The notes beneath the pieces are model-generated. The model searched no databases and was not told the DNA's origin. It saw nothing but the letters and a program-made list of their open reading frames with translations. 6,734 bases of DNA from an uncultured Lachnospiraceae bacterium (lineage in GTDB: Bacteria > Bacillota > Clostridia > Lachnospirales > Lachnospiraceae). The translations under genes were made by a program, and so were the position numbers. The stretch spans positions 1 through 6,734 of the forward strand of contig CANSYV010000079.1 of the NCBI GenBank assembly GCA_947651335.1, given 5' to 3'. Of this stretch, positions 1-6,663 are shown piece after piece (within the stretch, counting starts at the first letter, position 1; each line of letters opens with the position of its first letter).

Positions 1-1136
1 TAAATATTCTGATTAAACCGGAATCTTCCAGGTGTAATATGCGCTGCAGATATTGTTTTTATCATGACATTGCACAGCACAGAGAACATGCCCACATGGG
101 AATTCTTCAGGAAGATACCATGAAAATGGTAATACGCAGGGGAATTGACTACGCAGACCATCTGGCCAGCTTTACGTTTCAGGGCGGGGAGCCTACAGTG
201 GCGGGGCTTTCATTTTTCCAGCGTGTGGTGGAGGAACAAAGACGTCAGCTGAGAGAAAGCGGGAAGAAGAATCTGAGGATTCAAAATGCCATTCAGACCA
301 ATGGTTATGTGATAGACGAAGCATGGGCCGGGTTTTTCCACCAGAATGATTTCCTGGTGGGGCTTTCGCTGGACGGTCCGGCCAATGTGCACGATAAGAA
401 CCGGGTGGACAGCCGGGGACAGGGAACATTTCAAACTGTGATGCATGCAGTGGAATTGCTGGAAAAGTATCAGGTGCGGTATAATATCCTGAGCGTGGTA
501 ACTGGCCAGAACGCGTTGTCTGTGAAACGGATTTACCGGTTTTTCGCAAAACAAAAATTCCGGTATCTTCAATTTATCCCATGTCTGGAACCAGTGGAGA
601 AAGAGCGGGGGGATGAAGGCTATCATCTCTCAGTACATCAGTATGGAGACTTTCTGATCAATATTTTTGATGAGTGGTTTGCTGACTTTAAGCGGGGAGA
701 GTACATTAGTATCCGCCATATTGACAACTGGATCTTCATGCTGCTGGGGGAGCCGCCGGAAGCCTGCAATATGAACGGAAGGTGCAGCGTCCAGTTTGTG
801 GTGGAAGGGGACGGCAGTGTGTATCCCTGCGACTTTTATGTATTTGACCAGTGGAAGCTGGGCAATGTGAAAGAGCACAGCTTTCAGGAGATAGAGCGCA
901 GTGAGAAGGCCCTCCGGTTTGTGGAAAAGTCTGTGCCGGTTCCGCAGGAATGCCAGGCGTGCCGGTATCGGCCTCTATGCAGGAATGGCTGCAGGAGGGA
1001 CCGGGTCTGGACAGAAGATATGGGCGCGGGGAAAAATTATTATTGTGAAGCCGTTTATCGCTTCTTCTCAGAGCGGGAGCGGGAACTGCTGGAGGCTGCG
1101 GAAATTGTGAGGGAGTATTATAGAAGAAGACCGTAG
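1..1136 (+). CDS. Anaerobic sulfatase-maturating enzyme (radical SAM, SPASM), 5' partial
   Basis: Converts the active-site Cys (or Ser) of a sulfatase into C-alpha-formylglycine in the cytoplasm using S-adenosylmethionine. The first internal ATG (39) is not the start: the frame is open from base 3 and reads NILIKPESSRCN before it. This supplies the first cysteine (bases 33-35) of the radical SAM CX3CX2C cluster, completed by C at 45-47 and 54-56. Compared with my recollection of the characterised Clostridium perfringens enzyme, only about four or five residues are missing. Numbering from M39, QGGEPT lies at 48-53 and QTNG at 86-89. The SPASM cysteines are C243, C249, C264, C305, C308, C314, C318 and C336, with the spacings (x5, x14, x2, x5, x3, x17) expected for two auxiliary 4Fe-4S clusters. 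D265, in the CDF motif, matches the proposed catalytic base. The C-terminus is complete (stop 1134-1136). The sulfatase 390 bases downstream is the obvious client, although a terminator separates them. Confidence 0.96.
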   Translation, partial: NILIKPESSRCNMRCRYCFYHDIAQHREHAHMGILQEDTMKMVIRRGIDYADHLASFTFQGGEPTVAGLSFFQRVVEEQRRQLRESGKKNLRIQNAIQTNGYVIDEAWAGFFHQNDFLVGLSLDGPANVHDKNRVDSRGQGTFQTVMHAVELLEKYQVRYNILSVVTGQNALSVKRIYRFFAKQKFRYLQFIPCLEPVEKERGDEGYHLSVHQYGDFLINIFDEWFADFKRGEYISIRHIDNWIFMLLGEPPEACNMNGRCSVQFVVEGDGSVYPCDFYVFDQWKLGNVKEHSFQEIERSEKALRFVEKSVPVPQECQACRYRPLCRNGCRRDRVWTEDMGAGKNYYCEAVYRFFSERERELLEAAEIVREYYRRRP

Positions 1137-1353
1137 AAAGGGGCGCCCATATACGAATATTCAGAAGCATTTTCTGGTGCTCTGCTTTGGCGATGATCTC
1201 TTTGTGTTTGGCTTTGTTGGTAAAAAAGTTATGGTCAAGATAGCCGGCAGAACCGTGGACTTTTGTAAATTCATAAACATATATGGAGTTCATCTGCACT
1301 TCGATTACTTCAAGAGGAGAATTATTTAAGCGTCCAAGCTGAGTGCATAAGTG

Positions 1354-1394
1354 GACGGATAAAAGCAGTAACTGCTTATTATCCGTCTTTTTTT
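1354..1394 (+). terminator. Strong intrinsic (Rho-independent) terminator
   Basis: Left arm gacggataa (1354-1362) plus aagcag (1363-1368) pairs with ctgctt (1372-1377) plus ttatccgtc (1379-1387). This gives a 15-bp stem with a single bulged A (1378) and a three-base loop (1369-1371), followed at once by seven T (1388-1394). No matching A-tract precedes the left arm, so it acts on + strand transcription. It lies 218 bases after the maturase stop and upstream of the sulfatase. It therefore either ends the maturase transcript or works as an attenuator in a long leader. A 6-base segment cgtcca (1331-1336) can pair with tggacg (1352-1357), overlapping the first four bases of the left arm. Confidence 0.9.
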
Positions 1395-1416
1395 GGTATC
1401 CCAAATTGTCTGTGAT

Positions 1417-1446
1417 TTCTTATGTTTTATCTGGAATTTCTATAAT
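1417..1446 (+). promoter_or_regulatory. Putative sigma-A promoter for the sulfatase/transporter operon
   Basis: A perfect TATAAT lies at 1441-1446, about 50 bases after the terminator and 80 before the sulfatase start. The -35 is weak: ttctta at 1417-1422 matches TTGACA at three positions with an 18-base spacer. There is no extended -10 TG. A weak -35 with a perfect -10 would suit an activated promoter, but this is inference. The predicted transcription start is around 1453, giving a leader of roughly 74 bases. Confidence 0.45.
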
Positions 1447-1463
1447 GAAAATGTATGGAAAAC

Positions 1464-1502
1464 TGTGTAAGATGAAATCATATTATCGTATAAGTTTACA
1501 CA
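1464..1502. repeat. Inverted repeat tgtgtaa / ttacaca upstream of the sulfatase
   Basis: Seven-base perfect arms at 1464-1470 and 1496-1502 are separated by 25 AT-rich bases. It lies downstream of the predicted -10 and just before the ribosome site agggagg (1511-1517), so it could be a repressor operator or a weak leader hairpin. An arm of this length can occur by chance in AT-rich DNA. Confidence 0.3.
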
Positions 1503-1526
1503 AAAGCTGAAGGGAGGGAGAGAATT

Positions 1527-3050
1527 ATGAGGGCAGTATTTATATTATGTGATACTATGAACCGCCGTATGTTGGATATTTATAACAAAGAGCGGCAGAA
1601 TACGGCACAGATGCCCAATCTGAACCGGCTGGCGCAAAAGGGTGTTGTATTTGAGAACCACTGGTGCGGGAGCGCCCCCTGCATGCCGGCCCGCAAAGAC
1701 CTGATGACAGGCCGTCTGAATTTCCTGGAGAAGCCCTGGGGAGCCATTGAGCCCTTTGAACACACCCTGCAGAGTGTGCTGGGCGGGCATGGGGTTCACA
1801 CTATGATGTACAGTGACCATTCCCATTATCTGATACCCGGGGGTGAGAATTATACGAAGGGCTTTACCGCCTGGGAGGTGTTCCGGGGGCAGGAGGGAGA
1901 TCCCTGGTGTGTGCGGCCAGGCAGGAACGGCATCCGCCCGGAGGCAAGGCCTGAGGGTTATAAAGGAGAATATTCGGAATCTGAGGCGGAAAACCGCAAA
2001 AGGCTGAAGACAGAGGCGGATTATCCCAGTGTGAAAACCCTGAGCAGTGCGGCACGGTGGCTGGAAGAAAATCATGAGGCAGACCGTTTTCTGTTGTGGG
2101 CAGAGGCCTTTGACCCTCACGAGCCCTACGATGTGCCCCAGGAGTATATCGAGATGTATGAAACGGATTATACAGGGCTGGATGTGAATCATCCGGATTA
2201 TCAGCCAAATATTTTTACAGAGGAGGAGACACAGCATCTTATAAACCGCTGTAAAGCACTCATGTCTATGACGGACAAGTATATTGGGGAGATTCTGGAT
2301 GTTCTGGACCGGCATGATATGTGGAAAGATACCATGGTGATTTTTACCACGGACCATGGGTTTCATCTGGGGGAACACGGGTACATGGCGAAAAACTATA
2401 TGGCGCCGTACAATGAAGTGTTTCACATCCCGCTGATGATAGCGGCGCCGGGTGTGAAAGCGGGCAGAAGCAGGGCTTTGACACAGAATATTGACATCAT
2501 GCCCACATTGCTGGAGTTTTTTAAAATTCATGAGAAATTTCCCTATCCCCTTCATGGGAAGAGTCTGATACCGGTTCTGGAAGGGAAGCAGGAACAGGTG
2601 AGAGATGGGGTGATATTTGGATATTTTGGGAAGCAGACAGCGTATACAGATGGAACGTATGTTTATATGAGGGCCGCGAAAGATGAGTCTAACCGCCCTC
2701 TGCATTTATATACGGCAGTTCCGTCTATTCTCCGGCAGTATCTGGGCGGCGGCGACGGGATTGCTGAAAAGGATTATGACAGGATTGAGATGGGCCGGTT
2801 TCTTCCGTGGACCAATTATCCGGTCTATAAGATACCGGCGGATATTGTAGTCTTTAAAAATCCGTCCCAGGAATTTTCCAGACGGTCAGATTATAATAAG
2901 GACACTCTGTTATTTTACCTCACGGAGGATTATGAACAGGAGCATCCCGTTTCGGATGAAAAACTGGAAGGCACTTATATTGAGAAACTGCGGCAGTGTA
3001 TGCTGGCCCACGATGCACTGCCGGAACAGCTGAAGCGGCTGGGAATATAG
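1527..3050 (+). CDS. Cytoplasmic Cys-type (formylglycine) sulfatase, alkaline phosphatase superfamily
   Basis: Predicted to hydrolyse a sulfate ester; substrate unknown. The 507-residue length is normal for family S1 sulfatases. The CxPxR signature is CMPAR at 52-56, followed by a downstream TGR (61-63). C52 is the residue that the maturase would convert to formylglycine. Metal and active-site residues are visible: D9 in CDTMN near the N-terminus, H198 in FDPHEPYD (195-202), D276-H277 in TTDHG, and K289 twelve residues after H277. D9 is followed by Thr rather than the second Asp of classic arylsulfatases, resembling choline-sulfatase and phosphonate-monoesterase-like sites. There is no signal peptide or membrane segment: the catalytic core starts at residue 3, so the enzyme is cytosolic. 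The ATG at 1527 has agggagg (1511-1517) nine bases upstream. The binding-protein gene follows after 30 bases, which indicates co-transcription and an imported substrate. A phosphodiesterase or phosphonate monoesterase side activity cannot be excluded. Confidence 0.95.
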   Translation: MRAVFILCDTMNRRMLDIYNKERQNTAQMPNLNRLAQKGVVFENHWCGSAPCMPARKDLMTGRLNFLEKPWGAIEPFEHTLQSVLGGHGVHTMMYSDHSHYLIPGGENYTKGFTAWEVFRGQEGDPWCVRPGRNGIRPEARPEGYKGEYSESEAENRKRLKTEADYPSVKTLSSAARWLEENHEADRFLLWAEAFDPHEPYDVPQEYIEMYETDYTGLDVNHPDYQPNIFTEEETQHLINRCKALMSMTDKYIGEILDVLDRHDMWKDTMVIFTTDHGFHLGEHGYMAKNYMAPYNEVFHIPLMIAAPGVKAGRSRALTQNIDIMPTLLEFFKIHEKFPYPLHGKSLIPVLEGKQEQVRDGVIFGYFGKQTAYTDGTYVYMRAAKDESNRPLHLYTAVPSILRQYLGGGDGIAEKDYDRIEMGRFLPWTNYPVYKIPADIVVFKNPSQEFSRRSDYNKDTLLFYLTEDYEQEHPVSDEKLEGTYIEKLRQCMLAHDALPEQLKRLGI

Positions 3051-3080
3051 GAAAAAAGACACGCTGTAAGGAGGGAGTTT

Positions 3081-4235
3081 ATGAAAAACTGGAGACAATG
3101 GACAGGACTGATGATGGCGGCAATGATGGCGTTTTCGCTGTGCGCATGCGGCAAAGACAGCAATACACAAAGAAATACCCAGAAGAAGGATGAAAAACAG
3201 GAAGATGCCAGGCAGGAGGCAGAGGACGCCGGACAGGAAGAGAGTGGTTCCGGGGAGGCAAAGCCCAGCGGGGAGACGGTGGATATTGCGGCTTTGATCA
3301 ACACAGACGGCCTGGCAGTGTGGTATGCGGACAAGAAAGGATACTTTGAAGAACTGGGTCTGGATACCAACATCACTTATTTTGTAAACGGTACATTGGA
3401 GAATGAGGCTCTGGCGGCAGGAGAAGCGCAGATCGGGTTCAACGGTTTTGCAGGGGTTTATTCTCTGGCCACAGGAGACTACACCATGGTGGCTGACTGT
3501 GACGACGGCAAAGGGCTGGCTGTGTATGTAAAACCAGACTGTCCGGCGGCACAGGTTCAGGGGAAATACCCCAATGACCCAAAAGTATACGGAGATGCCA
3601 AATCCGCCAAAGGCCTAAGTTTCGGGGCTACCCTGGGGACTATTCAGCAGATTATGGTGGATTCTTATTACGCGAATCTAGGTCAGAAGGATTATAACAT
3701 TGTCAGCATGGATGCGGCTTCCTGTTACAATGCCCTTCTCAGCGGCGAGGTGGACGGAGCGGCACTCACCATGAATTACTGTGCTGCCGCAGAAGAAGCG
3801 GGGATGGTGTGTCTGGGAACTTATGAGGGAATCACAGGAGTTGGAACCGGTTCTACCGTTATTGTTCCCAACGACTATCTGGAAAATAACAGGGACGATA
3901 TTGTCCTGACGCTGAAGGCAGTTTACAAAGCTCTGGATGAGATTCAAAACGACGAACAGCTGGAATTCGATGAAGGCATGGAGTTTTTTAAAGAAATGGG
4001 CACAGAGTATTCCGAATCGGAGATGCGGACGGAAATCGATACCCGGGACCTGTATTCTTATGAAAAACTGAAAGACCTGGAATATGGAAACCATGTGGTG
4101 TTCTCCGCGGTGGAGCTGATTAAGCTGGGGCTGCTGGAAGAGGGAAGCGCAGAGACAGTGGCTGACAGTATTAGAAAAGACCTGCTGGAAGAAGCCACAG
4201 GTGTGGAGATTAACATGGTCATACCCAAGATTTGA
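3081..4235 (+). CDS. NitT/TauT-type ABC transporter substrate-binding lipoprotein
   Basis: Extracytoplasmic receptor, anchored by a lipid, that delivers a small ligand to the permeases encoded downstream. The signal peptide runs from about residue 1 to 22, with a hydrophobic core MMAAMMAF and lipobox LCAC; C23 is the predicted lipidated cysteine. Residues 24-65 are a charged, Gln/Glu/Lys-rich linker. The mature domain begins near VDIAALINTDG (67-77). AVWYADKKGYFEELGL (79-94) and the following ALAAGEAQIGFNGFAG (110-125) are the characteristic start of the SsuA/TauA/NrtA (NMT1-like) fold. A GATLGT loop and a SGEVDGAAL segment occur later. Total length is 384 residues, usual for this family. The start is supported by aaggagg (3068-3074) six bases before the ATG, 30 bases after the sulfatase stop. 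The ligand cannot be read from sequence. Because of the neighbouring sulfatase, a sulfate ester or sulfonate is a reasonable guess. Confidence 0.93.
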   Translation: MKNWRQWTGLMMAAMMAFSLCACGKDSNTQRNTQKKDEKQEDARQEAEDAGQEESGSGEAKPSGETVDIAALINTDGLAVWYADKKGYFEELGLDTNITYFVNGTLENEALAAGEAQIGFNGFAGVYSLATGDYTMVADCDDGKGLAVYVKPDCPAAQVQGKYPNDPKVYGDAKSAKGLSFGATLGTIQQIMVDSYYANLGQKDYNIVSMDAASCYNALLSGEVDGAALTMNYCAAAEEAGMVCLGTYEGITGVGTGSTVIVPNDYLENNRDDIVLTLKAVYKALDEIQNDEQLEFDEGMEFFKEMGTEYSESEMRTEIDTRDLYSYEKLKDLEYGNHVVFSAVELIKLGLLEEGSAETVADSIRKDLLEEATGVEINMVIPKI

Positions 4236-4261
4236 GGAACGATAATGTTCAGTCTGAAACT

Positions 4262-4295
4262 GCAGGGTGGGTTCCCGTGAGCGGGAACTTCCTGC
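4262..4295 (+). promoter_or_regulatory. mRNA hairpin in the binding-protein/permease spacer
   Basis: Arms gttcccg (4271-4277) and cgggaac (4282-4288) close a four-base tgag loop. The stem extends through two possible G-U pairs (4269-4270 with 4289-4290) and, past a two-base bulge, gcagg (4262-4266) with cctgc (4291-4295). That is about 14 pairs, without a following U-tract. It sits between the binding-protein stop and the permease ribosome site (4300-4305). In other ABC operons (for example malE-malF) similar elements protect the upstream mRNA, so that the binding protein is made in excess. That role here is inferred. Confidence 0.6.
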
Positions 4296-4299
4296 GGAC

Positions 4300-4305
4300 A
4301 AGGAG
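4300..4305 (+). promoter_or_regulatory. Ribosome binding site fixing the first permease start
   Basis: The sequence aaggag at 4300-4305 lies seven bases before the ATG at 4313 and only one base before the in-frame ATG at 4307. A longer in-frame TTG at 4232 overlaps the preceding stop and would add 27 polar residues with no family character. The ATG at 4313 is therefore the preferred start. Confidence 0.75.
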
Positions 4306-4312
4306 CATGTAT

Positions 4313-5107
4313 ATGAGAAAAAGGAATAAAGGAAAGAAGCGTTCTTATGTGGGATTGTCTGTACTGTCCATTGTGCTGTTCTTTTTTATCTGGTGGCTGT
4401 TTACAGAAGGGTTTTTAGGAACCATAAAGGCCAATGTGCTGCCCGGGCCGGTGAAAGTATTTACCACTTTAATTGATAAGTTTTCTAATAAGAATCCAGA
4501 CGGGGCGCTGATGCAGACGCACCTGTGGGCCAGTCTGAAAGTCACCTTGTCCGGTTACGTAATCGGATGTCTGGTGGGGATTCCCCTGGGAATACTTATG
4601 GGGTGGTATGAGAAGGCGGATATGTTCATCAATCCCATTTTCGATTTCATCCGTCCCATCCCTGGAATTGCGTGGACACCCCTGTTCATTCTGCTGTTTG
4701 GGATCGGGATGCTGCCGAAAGTGATTGTAATCGCCCTGGCGGCTTTCGGTCCGGCGCTTGTGAATACTTATACGGGAATCCGTCAGACGAAGGAGGTACA
4801 TATCTGGGTGGGCCAGACATTTGGAGCCTCTAAGTTTGAGATTCTCACGAAAATTGCCATACCGTCCTCCATTCCCTTTGTGCTCACCGGGATGCGGGTA
4901 GGGCTGGGAGTTGCCTGGTCCACCATTATCGGCGCGGAAATGCTGGCGGCCACAGCAGGGCTGGGGTATCTGATTAATCTGTGCCGGGGGATTTACCGGC
5001 CGGATATTATCATTGCGGCTATGATCTGTGTAGGGCTTATCGGCGCAGGGCTGGGGTATGTGCTCACCCTGGCGGAACGCCGGCTTATGAAAGGGGGGCG
5101 CTGGTAA
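4313..5107 (+). CDS. ABC transporter permease, SsuC/TauC-like (first of two)
   Basis: Inner-membrane subunit of the importer, 264 residues, typical for the NitT/TauT permease family (BPD_transp_1). A basic cytoplasmic N-terminus (MRKRNKGKKR) is followed by a membrane segment at about 13-31. The family motif VLPGPVKV is at 42-49, and further hydrophobic segments lie near 78-98, 116-133, 135-155, 186-212 and 231-253. Residues 108-124 (INPIFDFIRPIPGIAWTP region) are a family hallmark. The cytoplasmic coupling loop keeps the conserved Gly (G171 in TFGAS) and IAIP (181-184), but the EAA box that should precede it reads WVG (165-167). This loop normally docks the ATPase. The stop TAA (5105-5107) shares one base with the next start (taatg), which indicates translational coupling. 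Its divergence from the second permease suggests a heterodimeric channel. Confidence 0.92.
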   Translation: MRKRNKGKKRSYVGLSVLSIVLFFFIWWLFTEGFLGTIKANVLPGPVKVFTTLIDKFSNKNPDGALMQTHLWASLKVTLSGYVIGCLVGIPLGILMGWYEKADMFINPIFDFIRPIPGIAWTPLFILLFGIGMLPKVIVIALAAFGPALVNTYTGIRQTKEVHIWVGQTFGASKFEILTKIAIPSSIPFVLTGMRVGLGVAWSTIIGAEMLAATAGLGYLINLCRGIYRPDIIIAAMICVGLIGAGLGYVLTLAERRLMKGGRW

Positions 5108-5892
5108 TGTTGGATAGAAGAGCAAAAGGATGGCAGAAGACAGCTGCGGCAGTGATTTCCTTTGCCATATTTGTATCAGTCTGGCAGCTGGTTACATTAA
5201 ATCCCACCATCCATCAGGTGATGCCGGGGCCTTTCCAAGTTCTGCAGAAATTTTTCCTGTCTTTTGTAGAGCCCATCGGGAAAAATACCATGCTGATGCA
5301 TATGTTAATCACACTCTCACGGTGGGCAGTGGGATTCCTGGCGGCCACGGTACTGGGCATTGCATTGGGTCTGGCCATGGGCTGGTATCCCAAATTCGAA
5401 TACTTTATGCGCCCGTTGTTTGAGCTGGTCCGGCCCATTCCCACACTGGCGTGGATTCCTCTGGTGATTCTCTGGTGCGGAATCGGGGAATTTGCCAAGT
5501 ACACACTGGTTTTCATCGGAGCGTTTATGAGTATTGTCCAGAATGCTTATCACGGGGCCAAATCCGTGGACCGCTCCATTGTCCATGCGGCCAGAATGCT
5601 GGGATGCAGTGACAGGCAGATGTTCTTTACCATTGTGATTCCGGCCTCAGTTCCGGCCATTTCCGCCGGACTGCAGATAGGAGTGGCGTCAGCCTGGTCG
5701 TCGGTGGTGGCGGCGGAGCTGGTGCGTTCCTCCAGCGGCGTGGGGTGGATCGTGGTTACAGGACAGCAGAACAATAACATGACACAGATTTTAGTGGGGA
5801 TTCTGGTAATCGCGGTGATCGGCCTGTTACTGGCGCTTTTGATCAGAAAAGTGGAGGATGTGCTATGCAGATGGAACAAGAGAGGAAGATAG
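5107..5892 (+). CDS. ABC transporter permease, SsuC/TauC-like (second of two)
   Basis: Second, non-identical inner-membrane subunit, 261 residues. The start at 5107 overlaps the previous stop by one base and has aagggggg (around 5091-5097) upstream. The same frame is open from 4981, but that stretch lies inside the first permease and has no family character. The first membrane segment is at about 12-29, followed by VMPGPFQV (38-45), the family's MPGP box. Further segments lie near 68-92, 116-145, 172-204 and 226-247. FELVRPIPTLAWIPL (105-119) matches the hallmark of the family. The coupling loop is more canonical than in its partner: HAARMLG (160-166) followed by IVIP (176-179), with His replacing only the Glu of EAA. 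The gene end overlaps the ATPase gene by 28 bases. Confidence 0.93.
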   Translation: MLDRRAKGWQKTAAAVISFAIFVSVWQLVTLNPTIHQVMPGPFQVLQKFFLSFVEPIGKNTMLMHMLITLSRWAVGFLAATVLGIALGLAMGWYPKFEYFMRPLFELVRPIPTLAWIPLVILWCGIGEFAKYTLVFIGAFMSIVQNAYHGAKSVDRSIVHAARMLGCSDRQMFFTIVIPASVPAISAGLQIGVASAWSSVVAAELVRSSSGVGWIVVTGQQNNNMTQILVGILVIAVIGLLLALLIRKVEDVLCRWNKRGR

Positions 5893-6650
5893 ATTCTCCC
5901 ATTATCACCCTGGAGCATGTGGAGAAAGAGTTTGTGAAAGTGAAGGAAGGCGGCACGTTCAAAGTGGTGGAGGATCTGAATGTCCAGGTGCGGGAAAATG
6001 AATTCCTGGTATTGTTCGGGCCTGGGCAGTGCGGAAAGACCACCATTTTAAATATGATTGCCGGTTTCGAGGAGCCGGATGCAGGCAGTATCTGTATGTA
6101 CGGAAAAGAGATACAGGGGCCGGACCCCTCCCGGGGAATGGTATTTCAGAATCTTGCCATTTTCCCCTGGCTGACGGTTATGGGCAATGTGGAGTATGGG
6201 CCCCGGATGAAGGGGATTGACAAAAAGACCCGGAGGGAAAAAGCCCAGCATTACATCGACCTGGTGGGGCTTCAGGGGTTTGAAAACCACTACCCCATCC
6301 AGATTTCCGGCGGCATGAAACAGCGGGTGGGAATCGCCAGGGCATACTGCAATGAGCCGGATGTGATCTTGATGGATGAGCCCTTTGGGGCGCTGGATGC
6401 CCAGACCCGGTATCTTATGCAGGATGAGATTGTGAGAATCTGGCAGGCCGAGAAGCGCACCGTGATTTTCGTTACCAATAATATAGAAGAAGCAGTGTAT
6501 GTGGCAGACCGGATTGTGGTGATTCGAAACTGTCCCACCAGCGTGAAAGCGGAATATGAGATTGGCCTGCCACGTCCCAGAAGCTATATAGACCCTGAGT
6601 TTCTGAAGCTGCGCCGGGAAATCAACGAAGTGGTGGACCACACATTGTAG
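5865..6650 (+). CDS. NitT/TauT-type ABC transporter ATPase with variant Walker A and H-loop
   Basis: ATP-binding subunit, 261 residues, normal length for SsuB/TauB. In order: Walker A GPGQCGKT (52-59), Q-loop Q95 in VFQN, signature ISGGMKQR (147-154), Walker B ILMDEP (168-173, catalytic E172) and D-loop GALDAQ (175-180). Two sites depart from the canonical form. Walker A has Gln55 where GxxGxGK[ST] has Gly, although the catalytic Lys58 is kept. The switch histidine of the H-loop (normally THDIEEA) is Asn205 in VTNNIEEA. Walker B and the signature are intact, so the protein should still fold and bind nucleotide, but hydrolysis at its own site may be weakened. The start at 5865 has tggagga (5852-5858) six bases upstream; a second ATG at 5871 is less well placed. 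It overlaps the permease gene by 28 bases. A second ATPase-like start follows 13 bases after the stop. Confidence 0.94.
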   Translation: MQMEQERKIDSPIITLEHVEKEFVKVKEGGTFKVVEDLNVQVRENEFLVLFGPGQCGKTTILNMIAGFEEPDAGSICMYGKEIQGPDPSRGMVFQNLAIFPWLTVMGNVEYGPRMKGIDKKTRREKAQHYIDLVGLQGFENHYPIQISGGMKQRVGIARAYCNEPDVILMDEPFGALDAQTRYLMQDEIVRIWQAEKRTVIFVTNNIEEAVYVADRIVVIRNCPTSVKAEYEIGLPRPRSYIDPEFLKLRREINEVVDHTL

Positions 6651-6663
6651 AAAGGAGCACCGT

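Larger units (their letters stand above)
1137..1526. other. 390-base intergenic region between maturase and sulfatase operon
   Basis: No confident gene. The right half carries an intrinsic terminator, a likely promoter and an inverted repeat, listed separately. The left half (about 1141-1330) is open in two opposite frames. On the minus strand it reads a protein-like run including MNSIYVYEF and AGYLDHNFFTNK, which continues only as antisense shadow into the maturase gene. On the plus strand a frame from 1144 ends at TAA 1327-1329 and lacks an early start codon with a ribosome site. Neither has a recognisable family or convincing initiation signal, so this may be a decayed gene fragment or chance. 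A perfect 8-base palindrome gggcgccc sits at 1141-1148, just after the maturase stop. Confidence 0.4.

Noticed and set aside
1144..1329. Plus-strand small open frame ending at TAA 1327
   Set aside because: No start codon with a ribosome site near its beginning, and no recognisable sequence; the frame is open only by lack of stops.
1331..1394. T-box or S-box riboswitch ahead of the terminator
   Set aside because: No T-box consensus (AGGGTGGnACCGCG) or S-box core motifs are present in the sequence before the hairpin.
1545..2705. 386-residue open frame on the minus strand across the sulfatase gene
   Set aside because: It is antisense to a gene with clear sulfatase motifs, shows no family motifs, and has a Cys/His/Pro-rich composition typical of a shadow frame.
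3678..4301. 207-residue minus-strand frame across the binding-protein gene
   Set aside because: Antisense shadow of the lipoprotein gene with no plausible start signal or motif.
4232..4312. Longer first permease starting at TTG 4232, overlapping the binding-protein stop
   Set aside because: The added 27 residues are polar and unlike the family, the region forms a strong hairpin, and a proper ribosome site precedes ATG 4313.
4981..5106. Longer second permease starting at ATG 4981
   Set aside because: This stretch is an out-of-frame reading of the first permease gene, and the taatg overlap at 5105-5109 with an upstream G-rich ribosome site gives the expected N-terminus.
6048..6641. 197-residue minus-strand frame across the ATPase gene
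   Set aside because: Antisense of conserved ABC motifs; composition and lack of motifs mark it as a shadow.
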